From NCBI GenBank assembly GCA_017461365.1, contig JAFTYG010000073.1, positions 1 through 43,816 of the forward strand: a stretch of 43,816 nucleotides of DNA. Direction: 5' to 3'. The DNA comes from Clostridia bacterium. Its GTDB lineage: Bacteria; Bacillota; Clostridia; Oscillospirales; CAG-272. Shown piece after piece: positions 16,066 to 24,694 of this stretch. The stretch's first letter is position 1; each line of letters opens with the position of its first letter. The notes beneath the pieces were generated by a model, which saw only the letters and a program-made list of their open reading frames with translations, was not told where the DNA came from and made no database searches. The translations under genes were made by a program, and so were the position numbers.

Positions 16066-18309
16066 TTAGTTGCTGTGCTTCTTGTAGTAATTCATAAGAC
16101 AGCCGCAGAGGATTATCTCCTTTTCGTCCTCGGTAAGACCTTTGACGTAAAGCGTGATGTCCTCGACACTGCCGTCGGCGCGGATGACCTTTGCGGAGAA
16201 TTCTTCCTTGCCGTCGATTATCGCCTGACGGATGTTTCCTACATATACGTAGTCGCCCTCAGCGTAGGGGAACTCAGCGCCCTCTGGGAGTGTGAAGGGA
16301 AGTATGCCCCAGTTGATGCAGTTAGAGCGGTAACGCTTTGTAGCAAACTCATAGCAGATGTTCGCAAAGCCGCCGAGCACCTTCTGGCAGGATGCCGCCT
16401 GCTCGCGCGCAGAGCCGTCACCCGGCTTGTTCGCAAATACGCAAGAGCCGAACTGAGTGTTGTTTATGAGCTCGTCTGCGTTGCCGACTGCCGAAAGAAC
16501 ACGCATAAGCTCTTCGGGCTTCTTATTATCGCGTCTGTCTGCCTCGGTAGCTGAAACAGCCTTGGAGCGTCCAACGTATTCGGGAACACGGCGCGAAAGC
16601 GCAAACTCGGACAGACGAAGGGGATTTGAACGGTAGGACGACGTCTCACCCGAGGGGATGAGCTCGTCGGTGGTCGTTACGGGATCGCGGATGACAGCCG
16701 CAAGCTTTACGAGAAGATTATCGGAGAGGTCATACTGCGTGGGCCAATCGGTGATGTTCGGGCCAAGAATGAGCTCGACAGAGGGATCTGCTTTGCCGTA
16801 GCCGTAGTAAACACGCTTGCCGTAAACAGACTTGTCAAAGTGATAATCGTGGGGCGTGTAGTCGTAATCAACGTCTGTCGCCGCCGTGATAACACCGCCA
16901 TTGCGAGCCGTAGCCGCAATACTGCGAGCGTCCATCAGAGCAACGCCCGAAAGCTGTCCCTCACCGGGCTTCGAGCCTTCGCGGTTGGGGAAGTTACGCG
17001 TGGTGTGACGGAGAGAGAGTCCGTTGTTTGCGGGAACATCGCCTGCTCCGAAGCAAGGCCCGCAGAATGAAGGCTTGATAACAGCGCCCGCCTGCAAAAG
17101 GTCTGCCGTAACGCCTATCTTTGTAAGCTCCAACGATACGGGAACGCTTGTGGGATATACCGACAAAGAGAAATAGCCGTTGCCCGTGCTCTGATCCTTA
17201 AGAATAGCAGACGCCTCGTCGATGCTGTCGAACATACCGCCCGAGCAGCCCGCGATAATACCCTGATCGGCATAGACCTTGCCGTCCTTTACCTTGGAGC
17301 GGAGATCAAGATTGCACTTGCCGAACTTCTTCTTAGCCTCTTCCTCGACCTTTGCGAGTATCTCATCTGCGTTCTCAACGAACTCATGGATAGTGTAGGC
17401 GTTCGAGGGATGGAAAGGAAGAGCGATCATAGACTCCATCTTGGACAGATCGATCTCTATCATAGCATCGTAGTAAGCTACGTTGCCCGGGCGAAGCTCT
17501 TTGTATTCCTCGCTTCTGCCGTGAGCGTCGTAGTGTCCCTTTGTGATCTCATCTGTCTCCCAGATAGATGACAGACAGGTCGTCTCGGTTGTCATAACGT
17601 CGATACCGTTACGGAAATCAATGGGAAGATTTTTAACGCCGGGGCCTACAAATTCGAGCACCTTGTTTTTTACAAAGCCGTTTCCGAAGGTAGCGCCTAC
17701 AAGAGCGATAGCTACGTCGTGAGGGCCTATACCCTTCTTGGGTGCGCCCGTAAGATATACAAGAACTACCTCGGGAGCTTTGATGTCATATGTATTTTTG
17801 AGAAGCTGTTTTACAAGCTCGGGGCCGCCCTCACCGACTCCCATTGTTCCGAGAGAGCCGTAGCGTGTGTGCGAGTCCGAGCCGAGTATCATCTTTCCAC
17901 AGCCCGTGAGCTCTTCGCGCGCATAGGAATGGATAACGCTCTGGTTTGCGGGAACGTAGATACCGCCGTACTTCTTAGCCGCCGAAAGACCGAAAACGTG
18001 GTCGTCCTCGTTGATAGTACCGCCGACTGCGCAGAGCGAGTTGTGGCAGTTTGTCATAGCGTAGGGAATGGGGAATTCACGGAGACCGCTTGCGCGAGCC
18101 GTCTGAATGATACCTACGTACGTAATATCATGGGAAACAAGGGCATCGAAGCGTATCTTCATACCCTCATCGTCGCTCTTTGCCGTGTTGTGAGCGTTCA
18201 GAATAGAATAAGCAATAGTGTTTTTTCTTGCCTCGGCGGGGGAGAGGGGCGCGCTGTCGGCTACCTTTCCGTCAACAAGGTAAACACCGTGGGATGTCAG
18301 TTTGATCAT
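16066..18309 (-). CDS. Aconitase-family hydratase, YbhJ-like
   Basis: This 747-residue protein comes from the ATG at 18309 (MIKLTSHG), chosen because AAGGAGTG lies just upstream; an earlier in-frame ATG at 18336 has no site. It has the aconitase cluster cysteines in AGCSGGMF and FCGPCFGAGD, the substrate motif GSDSHTRYGSLGTMG, and a C-terminal swivel domain with NCINWGILPF. Overall it resembles the YbhJ hydratase branch rather than AcnA or AcnB. Because icd lies in the same operon, it most likely serves as the aconitase (citrate to isocitrate), though a related hydroxy-acid substrate is possible. A consensus promoter lies upstream. Confidence 0.88.
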   Translation of the reverse strand: MIKLTSHGVYLVDGKVADSAPLSPAEARKNTIAYSILNAHNTAKSDDEGMKIRFDALVSHDITYVGIIQTARASGLREFPIPYAMTNCHNSLCAVGGTINEDDHVFGLSAAKKYGGIYVPANQSVIHSYAREELTGCGKMILGSDSHTRYGSLGTMGVGEGGPELVKQLLKNTYDIKAPEVVLVYLTGAPKKGIGPHDVAIALVGATFGNGFVKNKVLEFVGPGVKNLPIDFRNGIDVMTTETTCLSSIWETDEITKGHYDAHGRSEEYKELRPGNVAYYDAMIEIDLSKMESMIALPFHPSNAYTIHEFVENADEILAKVEEEAKKKFGKCNLDLRSKVKDGKVYADQGIIAGCSGGMFDSIDEASAILKDQSTGNGYFSLSVYPTSVPVSLELTKIGVTADLLQAGAVIKPSFCGPCFGAGDVPANNGLSLRHTTRNFPNREGSKPGEGQLSGVALMDARSIAATARNGGVITAATDVDYDYTPHDYHFDKSVYGKRVYYGYGKADPSVELILGPNITDWPTQYDLSDNLLVKLAAVIRDPVTTTDELIPSGETSSYRSNPLRLSEFALSRRVPEYVGRSKAVSATEADRRDNKKPEELMRVLSAVGNADELINNTQFGSCVFANKPGDGSAREQAASCQKVLGGFANICYEFATKRYRSNCINWGILPFTLPEGAEFPYAEGDYVYVGNIRQAIIDGKEEFSAKVIRADGSVEDITLYVKGLTEDEKEIILCGCLMNYYKKHSN

Positions 18310-18353
18310 AATTACACTCCTTGGTAAAAAATACAATAAATATACAACATACT

Positions 18354-18382
18354 ATTATACAATAAGAAGCCGAAAAAGTCAA
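18354..18382 (-). promoter_or_regulatory. Sigma-A promoter for the aconitase operon
   Basis: On the minus strand TTGACT (18377-18382) and TATAAT (18354-18359) are separated by 17 bases. They lie 45 bases upstream of the chosen start at 18309, and this supports that start over 18336. Confidence 0.75.
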
Positions 18383-18417
18383 GACGTAGAGATATTTTTC
18401 TTTTTGTCTTTTACCTA

Positions 18418-18446
18418 TTGCATTTTCTGTCGTAAAGTGGTATAAT
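18418..18446 (+). promoter_or_regulatory. Sigma-A promoter for the DUF554 gene
   Basis: TTGCAT (18418-18423) and TATAAT (18441-18446) have a 17-base spacer. They lie 35 bases before the ATG at 18481 and point away from the aconitase promoter. Confidence 0.75.
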
Positions 18447-18480
18447 GTGCTTGAATTTTCACAAAGTGGAAGGAGACAGT

Positions 18481-19215
18481 ATGAGAGGTCTCGGAACGGT
18501 TGTAAATGTTTTAGCCATAATAATCGGAACGCTTATCGGTATGCTATTCAAGCGGGGAATGAAGGAACGCTTTCAAGCAATAATGATGCAGGCGTGCGGA
18601 CTTGCAACAATGTTTATAGGGCTTTCGGGCGCGCTTGAAATGATACTTTCGGTGTCGGAGGACGGAGGGCTGAAAGCGGGCTCTACGATGCTCATAGTCA
18701 TATCGCTTATCCTCGGCGGACTCCTTGGAGAGCTTATAAATATCGAAAAGCTTCTTGACAGCTTTGGCGAAAAACTCAAAGGGGCGGTGAAGGCAAAGGG
18801 AGATAATAAATTCGTTGAGGGCTTTGTAACCTCGTCGCTTGTAGTTTGTGTCGGAGCTATGGCAATATGCGGACCTCTTGAAGAAGGACTTACGGGAAAT
18901 TCGCAAACGCTTTTTATAAAGGCGATACTTGACCTTGTTATCATCATAGTTTTCGCCTCGGTCTACGGCATAGGCGCGGGCTTTTCGGCAATTCCTCTTG
19001 GGCTTTATCAGGGACTTATCACGGTCTTTGCCGCCTTTATTTCGCCTTATCTTTCAGACGCGCTCATTACAAATCTTTCGGGCGTCGGCTCGGTGCTTAT
19101 CTTCGCCGTCGGACTAAATCTTATCTTTCCAAAAAAGATACGCGTGGGCAATCTGCTTCCCGCGCTTATCGTTCCCGTTCTGTACGAAGCGATAAAGCTG
19201 TTGCCGTGGTTTTAA
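18481..19215 (+). CDS. DUF554 family integral membrane protein
   Basis: This 244-residue protein begins MRGLGTVVNVLAIIIGTLIG, the typical opening of DUF554 (YdfK/YqgA-like) membrane proteins. About seven hydrophobic segments are visible, and the loop MAICGPLEEGLTGNS is characteristic. The start at 18481 follows AAGGAGA; an in-frame ATG at 18445 falls inside the -10 box and is rejected. Function is unknown in the family; a channel or transporter role has been proposed. It is monocistronic, with its own promoter and a terminator at 19243. Confidence 0.88.
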   Translation: MRGLGTVVNVLAIIIGTLIGMLFKRGMKERFQAIMMQACGLATMFIGLSGALEMILSVSEDGGLKAGSTMLIVISLILGGLLGELINIEKLLDSFGEKLKGAVKAKGDNKFVEGFVTSSLVVCVGAMAICGPLEEGLTGNSQTLFIKAILDLVIIIVFASVYGIGAGFSAIPLGLYQGLITVFAAFISPYLSDALITNLSGVGSVLIFAVGLNLIFPKKIRVGNLLPALIVPVLYEAIKLLPWF

Positions 19216-19242
19216 TTTTACATAATTTAAATAATAAAGAAA

Positions 19243-19281
19243 TGGGCTTTCCCGAACGCACTTGGCGCAAGGGAAAGCCCA
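19243..19281. terminator. Terminator between converging genes
   Basis: TGGGCTTTCCC (19243-19253) pairs with GGGAAAGCCCA (19271-19281). The stem is followed by AAATTATTTT on the plus strand and a T/A-rich tail on the minus strand, so it can serve both genes. Confidence 0.8.
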
Positions 19282-19293
19282 AAATTATTTTAA

Positions 19294-21294
19294 TCAGACA
19301 AAGTCAATGTCTCCAAAGTTTGTTGCGGTGTCATCACCCGGAAGAACAGGCTGTACCGTGTTCAGCTCCTCGGGAGCGTAAACAACAGCCACCTCGCCGT
19401 TGACGTAAGCAAATCCGACCGTCAGAGTAGATTTACCCGAGAAGAAGAGCATCTCGCCTTCCTCGCCGTAATTTCTACAATACTTGGGAAGAATATTGCC
19501 CTCAAGCACCTCGCCGCGGATGTACTCGGGCCAATTCTTGCCCTCGTAGTCTACCTCTCTGTATTCCCATCCGCCGTAGCTGTTGGGAACAAGATAGATC
19601 TCCGCCTTGATAGATTCGTAGATATTGTCAACGCCGTCGTGCGCGTGATGCGCTACCTGAACGATGTCGCATTTGAGCGTCTCATCCGAGTAGGTCTTGA
19701 GTATGTAATCCTCGGGAAGATCGATAGAGTCTCCAAGTACCATCATACTCATATTTTCCGTGCTTACCTTGAATACCGTGCTTGTGTTGTTGAACTGTCC
19801 GTAGCTTGCAACACCCGTAAGCGCTGAAACGCACTCCTCGTGAGTGTAGAGCGCTTGAACGGTAACGTCGGCAAACGTCAGCTTCTGACCTGTGTGAATG
19901 ACTATCTCCTTAAGGTCGGGGTATCTCACCGCCAGAGTGGAAGCAAGATTTTTCATACCCGTAACAGTCGCACCATCGACCTCGGAGGCGTAATTGTAGG
20001 GAACGTTCGCAACGATAGACTTGAGCTCATAGCTCTGAGCATACGCCGTGATGAACTTCGAAAATCCCGAGTAGTGGTCGCCGTGCATATGCGTTAGTAT
20101 CCATGCCGCGATAGTTACCTTTTCGCCCTCGGAGACACCCGTGATCTTGCGCAGAAATGCGTCAAGATCTTCCATGGGCTTTGATGCCTCGCTGTCGGTC
20201 ATCTGCGTCGACGAACCGCCGTCGAAGATCAGAACGCTGTTGTCAGCGCACTTTACAATGTACATCATACCGTTGTTGGGATAGCCGACAACACCCGTGT
20301 TGGGATACTCATAGGGAGACTGATTCAAGCCGTACTGATAGAATACAGCGCCTTCGCCCGCCGCTGGAGTTACCGCAGGGGTGGATACCTCTGCAACCGT
20401 GTCGGAAATCGCGTCGTATATGACCTTTACCGAGCTTCCGCCCTGCGTGTAGTACATATAAACGGTCTCGTCACCCTTGGTCATAGTGATGTAAACGTTC
20501 TTGTCAAGCGTGTCGCGCAATTCTTCGGTGTATCCGAAGGTCTTGAGCTTTTCGACGTAAGCGCCGATCTCGGTCTCATTTGTCTTTTTGACCGTCAGGA
20601 GCTTTACAAAATCCGCGTTTGACTTGTTGTACTCGGAAAGAAGCCTTGCTGAGGAGTAGACCGCCGTCGAATAAGCCGCCGTCTCACCCTTGAAATAGGG
20701 GATCTCGGAAATTCTCCAATCTTCATCGGAGAAGTCCTCCCAGACTACCTGCTCATTGTTTGCACTGCTGAGAGAGAACGCCGTGTTCGCGCTTGCAGAG
20801 CTGAGCGTTGTGTTGATAAAATACTCAACTGCAAGACCAAGCATATAGCTGTTCGAGCCGTTGATAACGAGCTTGTTGCCGATAACTCCGACAAAATACC
20901 AAGCGTCGTTTTCCGCAACTCCCGTTATCTGAGAGCTCTCGGGGCGGTTCGTTGCGCCGACAAGTATCTCAACGACAGAGGTGTCAGCCGCCTCCTCGGT
21001 ATCCGTTATAGCGTCGGGACGCTTGTCGAGAACGTCCTTGAGCGCATTGGAAATACTCTTGCGGTAGCTGTCCGCAGTGCTTTCGTAAACGAGCTTGCCC
21101 GCAAAGGACTCGCCGTCAAAGAGAGCGAGAGTCGTGTTTGTCGGCTGAGTGTTGCTTGTGTCCGATGTGCTGTCCTTCGTGCTGTCTCCGCTCGGATCGT
21201 TCTGATCCTTGTTGCAGGAGAAGAGAGTGAAGAGAGCAGTAGCGCAGATGCAGAGCGCTATAGCAAATGAAAGATATTTTTTAATATTTTTCAT
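19294..21294 (-). CDS. Lipoprotein with C-terminal metallo-beta-lactamase fold domain
   Basis: This 666-residue protein has a signal peptide ending in a lipobox (LFSC27), then a Ser/Thr/Asp-rich linker to about residue 55. A long unassigned region spans about 60-300. A metallo-beta-lactamase domain begins near 335, with the metal motif THMHGDHYSG (401-410), GDSIDLPEDYILK and HHAHDG. This resembles the ComEC-like or secreted hydrolase branch. It should be anchored outside the cell and may hydrolyse a phosphodiester or other ester. It follows the second solute-binding lipoprotein by only five bases with a weak ribosome-binding site, so translation is probably coupled. The N-terminal region recurs in no family I recognise. 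Confidence 0.8.
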   Translation of the reverse strand: MKNIKKYLSFAIALCICATALFTLFSCNKDQNDPSGDSTKDSTSDTSNTQPTNTTLALFDGESFAGKLVYESTADSYRKSISNALKDVLDKRPDAITDTEEAADTSVVEILVGATNRPESSQITGVAENDAWYFVGVIGNKLVINGSNSYMLGLAVEYFINTTLSSASANTAFSLSSANNEQVVWEDFSDEDWRISEIPYFKGETAAYSTAVYSSARLLSEYNKSNADFVKLLTVKKTNETEIGAYVEKLKTFGYTEELRDTLDKNVYITMTKGDETVYMYYTQGGSSVKVIYDAISDTVAEVSTPAVTPAAGEGAVFYQYGLNQSPYEYPNTGVVGYPNNGMMYIVKCADNSVLIFDGGSSTQMTDSEASKPMEDLDAFLRKITGVSEGEKVTIAAWILTHMHGDHYSGFSKFITAYAQSYELKSIVANVPYNYASEVDGATVTGMKNLASTLAVRYPDLKEIVIHTGQKLTFADVTVQALYTHEECVSALTGVASYGQFNNTSTVFKVSTENMSMMVLGDSIDLPEDYILKTYSDETLKCDIVQVAHHAHDGVDNIYESIKAEIYLVPNSYGGWEYREVDYEGKNWPEYIRGEVLEGNILPKYCRNYGEEGEMLFFSGKSTLTVGFAYVNGEVAVVYAPEELNTVQPVLPGDDTATNFGDIDFV

Positions 21295-21299
21295 TACGA

Positions 21300-22874
21300 T
21301 TACCCCATATTGTCAAGCTCTGTGATAAACGTGTTAAGAGAGCCGCGGAGAGTGGTTGCCATGGTAGTAATATCACCGATGCTGCCCTTGCCCCAGAGAA
21401 GAGCTCTGTGATTGTCAAGAATTGTAGAGCCGCCTATCTGGTAAACGTCGCGGAAGCATACTGTTCTCGAATTTGCGATTATGTCAAATACCTGAGCCGA
21501 GGAAGCGTCGGGCTGGTAGGTCGTGCCGAACGTGTCCTCATAGTATGCGGGGTAGAGATAATCGTAGGAGTAAGCCATAAACATCTCATAGAGATAGGTT
21601 GCCTTGTCAAGGTCACGGTTTGCGGAGGGGATACCTGCAAATACCATTACCCAAGAGTCGGAGTAAGCCTTGTACTCGTTGCCTGCCTCGTAAAGAGGAG
21701 CGGGCATAAGTCCCCATTCGAGGTTAGCCGTGTTTGCGATACCGTTAGCCGCGTCGATAGAAGCGAAGTCGGACATCATAAACATCGTGTGTCCCTCAGT
21801 AAAGGACTTGATAAATGTTGTGTCGGAAAGGTACGCCGTATCTGCGCCGTTAGAGCCCATCTGCTCCAGAATATACGTAACAAGGTTCGTGTTTACCGAA
21901 TTGTCCAGTGTTACCTCATACTCACCCGAACTTGCGTTCTGCTCGATAACAGTACCGCCGAGAGCATAGTAAAGAAGTCTTGCGTTACCGCCGCCGATAG
22001 TGAATGCGTAGTGCGCATTCTCATAGGAGTTCCAGCCGTTGGGGGCGTAGGAAGCGCCTGTGTCTGTCCAGTTGTTTGCGTTGTCAACGGGAGTTGACCA
22101 GAGCTTGCCGTACTCAAGCATCTTTTCAAGCGTCCATTCGTTTTCGAATGCAAGCTCGTAAAGGTCTTCCATATCGGTCTGTCCGTTCGTAGCCTCGTCA
22201 AGGATAGACTTGTTTGTGTAAACGCCGCAGAGAGCGCGGGTGTTACCCGTTGAGAAAAATCCGCAGGTGTAGTACATACTGTCATATACCTTCATCTGCT
22301 CGTTTACCTGAGCTTCATAATAGTAAGCGTCGGGATGGATGTAGTCGGACTCGGAAAGATCGTAGTAACGACCTTCCTGAGCGAGCGCGCCGCAGGCTCT
22401 TGTACCCGTTATAATTATATCATACTTCGCGGTATCGCCTGCATTGTAGAGTCTCTGAAGCTCCTTGGTCGCGCTGCTGTCATCACTCTTGTTGGGGTTG
22501 GTGTCGCTTACGGTGTAGTCGATGTAGACGCCGAGCATCTCTTCGAGTACGGCGTTACGGGTGTATCCCGCCTTGGAGATCTTGTCTGCGGTAGCCTCGT
22601 CGGCAGTTACCTTCAAGGGCTGAGGTCCCCACGTCGCAGTACCCTTGGAGTACCAGATGTTCATAGACGCGCCGTTGTAGTCGCGGATCTCGAGTCCTGT
22701 GTTCTCAGCCGCCGACTTTGTATCGGTTTCGGAATCTGTTACGTCGGCTGTCGTCTGCTTCTCGGTCTGGCTGTCCTTGCTTTCATCCTTGTCCTTTGAG
22801 CAGGAGGCAAGAGCCGCGCTGAGCATAAGAAGCGACAGAATGATCGATAATGCTTTTAGTGTGTAGTTTTTCAT
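21300..22874 (-). CDS. Extracellular solute-binding lipoprotein (paralogue 2)
   Basis: At 524 residues, it has a type II signal peptide ending LASC25, a charged Lys/Asp/Thr/Glu linker, then a family-1-like solute-binding fold. Landmarks include DYNGASMNIWYSKGT, YDIIITGTRACGALAQ, GHTMFMMSDF and SYDYLYPAYYEDTFGT. It is closely similar along its whole length to the gene just upstream (22897-24465), so the pair arose by tandem duplication. Such proteins normally capture sugars for ABC importers, but no permease or ATPase gene is nearby. The ligand is unknown. The start follows AAAAGGAGG, 22 bases after its paralogue. Confidence 0.85.
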   Translation of the reverse strand: MKNYTLKALSIILSLLMLSAALASCSKDKDESKDSQTEKQTTADVTDSETDTKSAAENTGLEIRDYNGASMNIWYSKGTATWGPQPLKVTADEATADKISKAGYTRNAVLEEMLGVYIDYTVSDTNPNKSDDSSATKELQRLYNAGDTAKYDIIITGTRACGALAQEGRYYDLSESDYIHPDAYYYEAQVNEQMKVYDSMYYTCGFFSTGNTRALCGVYTNKSILDEATNGQTDMEDLYELAFENEWTLEKMLEYGKLWSTPVDNANNWTDTGASYAPNGWNSYENAHYAFTIGGGNARLLYYALGGTVIEQNASSGEYEVTLDNSVNTNLVTYILEQMGSNGADTAYLSDTTFIKSFTEGHTMFMMSDFASIDAANGIANTANLEWGLMPAPLYEAGNEYKAYSDSWVMVFAGIPSANRDLDKATYLYEMFMAYSYDYLYPAYYEDTFGTTYQPDASSAQVFDIIANSRTVCFRDVYQIGGSTILDNHRALLWGKGSIGDITTMATTLRGSLNTFITELDNMG

Positions 22875-22896
22875 TTTTCCTCCTTTTGTTTATCCG

Positions 22897-24465
22897 TTAA
22901 CTTTCTATCTTGGTAAAGAAGTCATCAAGAGAGCTACGGAGTGTGGTTGCCATAGTGGTGAGATCTCCGATACTGCCATCACCCCAAAGAAGAACTCTGT
23001 GTCCGTCAAGAACAGTAGAGCCGCCGATCTGATATACATCGCGGAAGCAAACTGTTCTGGAGTTAGCTATGATGTCAAATACCTGAACGGATGCCGCGTC
23101 GGGAGTGTATGCGGTTCTGAATGTCTCTTCATAGTACGCGGGCTTCAGATAGTCATATGAGTAAGCCATAAACATCTCATAGAGGTATGTAGCCTTGTCA
23201 AGGTCACGGTTAGCCGCGGGGATACCTGCGAATACCATTGTCCAGGAGTCTGAGAAGGACTTGTAATCGTCTCCCGCTTCCATAAGAGGAGGAGGCATAA
23301 GTCCCCAATCGAGGTTTGATGTGTTTGCGATGCCGTTTGCCGCGTCGATAGCAACGAGCGAGGACATCAGGAACATTGTGTGTCCCTCTGTAAAGGACTG
23401 CAGATATACCTTATCGGACAGCATAGCATTTGTAGAGCCGTTGGGGAGCATAATGCTTAGGATATACTGAACGATCTCGGTGTTTTTTGCATTGTCGAGA
23501 GTTACCTCATACTGTCCGTTCTGAGTGTTATTCTCTATTACTGTACCGCCGAGGGAGTAGTAGAGAAGGCTTGCGCTGTTTGCGGGAAGAACGAATGCGT
23601 AGTTACCCTGGTAGGAGTTCCAGCCGTTAGCCGCAAAGCTTGCTCCTTCATCTACCCAGTTGTTTGCGTTATCAACGGGGGTAGCGTAGAGCTTACCGTA
23701 TTTCAGCATTTCCTCAATAGTCCATTCCTTTTCGTTTGCAAGCTCGTAGAGGTCATCCATAGAGACCTGACCGTTTGTAGCCTGGTCGAGGATGGTCTTG
23801 TTTGTAAAGACTGCGCAGAGCGAGCGGGTATTACCGACAGAGAAGAATCCGCAGGTGTAGTACATACTGTCAAACACCTTCATCTGTTCGTTGACCTGAG
23901 ACTCATAGTAGTAGTTGTCGGGCTGGATATAATCGGACTCCATAAGGTCGTAAAATAAGCCCTCCTGAGCGAGTGCGCCGCAGGCTCTTGTACCTGTTAT
24001 GATCATATCATACTTTGCAGTATCGCCTGCATTGTAGAGTCTCTGAAGCTCCTTGATAGCGCTGTTGTCGCCGTTCGAGTTGGGGTTTGTGTCACTGTCT
24101 GTATAGTCGATGTAGATACCGAGCATATTTTCAAGAAATGCGTTACGCTCGTAGCCTGCCTTGGAGATCTTGTTTGTGGTAGCCTCATCTGCTGTTACCT
24201 TCAAGGGATTAGGTCCCCATGTAGCAGTACCCTTGGAGTACCAGATATTCATAGACGCGCCGTTGTAGTCACGAAGCTCAAGACCGGTGTTCTCAACAGC
24301 AGTCTTTGAATCCTCGGAGGTATCGTCTACGTCTGTGGTGTTAGCGGTGGTGTCGGGTGTTGTGTCGGTATTGTCGCCGCCGTTTTTGTTACAAGAAACA
24401 AGCACAGCGCCGAGCATAAGCAGCGCCAGAACGATCGCTAATGCTTTTAATATGTGGTTTTTCAT
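22897..24465 (-). CDS. Extracellular solute-binding lipoprotein (paralogue 1)
   Basis: I start this 522-residue lipoprotein at the ATG at 24465, preceded by AAAGGAGA; the TTG at 24480 overlaps that site. The lipobox is LVSC25, followed by an Asn/Asp/Thr-rich linker and then the same fold as paralogue 2, with shared blocks such as RDYNGASMNIWYSKGTATWG and RTVCFRDVYQIGGST. Differences cluster in the linker and in the presumed ligand-facing loops (for instance around residues 285-345), which suggests different ligands. No transporter genes are adjacent. It lies downstream of the beta-helix and small-peptide genes on the minus strand. Confidence 0.85.
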   Translation of the reverse strand: MKNHILKALAIVLALLMLGAVLVSCNKNGGDNTDTTPDTTANTTDVDDTSEDSKTAVENTGLELRDYNGASMNIWYSKGTATWGPNPLKVTADEATTNKISKAGYERNAFLENMLGIYIDYTDSDTNPNSNGDNSAIKELQRLYNAGDTAKYDMIITGTRACGALAQEGLFYDLMESDYIQPDNYYYESQVNEQMKVFDSMYYTCGFFSVGNTRSLCAVFTNKTILDQATNGQVSMDDLYELANEKEWTIEEMLKYGKLYATPVDNANNWVDEGASFAANGWNSYQGNYAFVLPANSASLLYYSLGGTVIENNTQNGQYEVTLDNAKNTEIVQYILSIMLPNGSTNAMLSDKVYLQSFTEGHTMFLMSSLVAIDAANGIANTSNLDWGLMPPPLMEAGDDYKSFSDSWTMVFAGIPAANRDLDKATYLYEMFMAYSYDYLKPAYYEETFRTAYTPDAASVQVFDIIANSRTVCFRDVYQIGGSTVLDGHRVLLWGDGSIGDLTTMATTLRSSLDDFFTKIES

Positions 24466-24514
24466 TTTTTCTCCTTTCAAAGAGAGTCGGGTGGAGAGTG
24501 TGCTTTACGTTCTA

Positions 24515-24676
24515 TTAAAAGAATTCGTCTCCCATATCTGCGGAGGCTGCGGAATTCTTTGCGTAGTCGCTCCAGCTATAGCTGTCTCCGCCGTGAGCTG
24601 TCGTTACCGAAAACGTAACTACGTCCGTCGTATGGAGAGCTATCTGTTCAAGAGTGGGGGAAGTGTATTTTTTCAT
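24515..24676 (-). CDS. Small 53-residue protein of unknown function
   Basis: A short frame, below the usual size cut-off, starts at 24676 with a perfect AGGAGGT (24684-24690) eight bases upstream and ends at 24515. The protein opens MKKYTSPTLEQIALHTTDVV and ends GDSYSWSDYAKNSAASADMG-DEFF. The opening fits a loose group of small Clostridial proteins that I remember as 'MKKYxxPxLE...DVxxxS'; none has a known role as far as I recall. It has no hydrophobic signal segment. It lies 18 bases after the beta-helix protein stop and 49 before the first solute-binding lipoprotein, so it is part of the operon. A peptide precursor, a chaperone-like accessory or a leader are all open. Confidence 0.75.
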   Translation of the reverse strand: MKKYTSPTLEQIALHTTDVVTFSVTTAHGGDSYSWSDYAKNSAASADMGDEFF

Positions 24677-24694
24677 TTTACTTACCTCCTACTA

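Noticed and set aside
21300-24465. Complete ABC sugar importer
   Set aside because: Two binding lipoproteins are present, but no permease or ATPase gene lies within the window.
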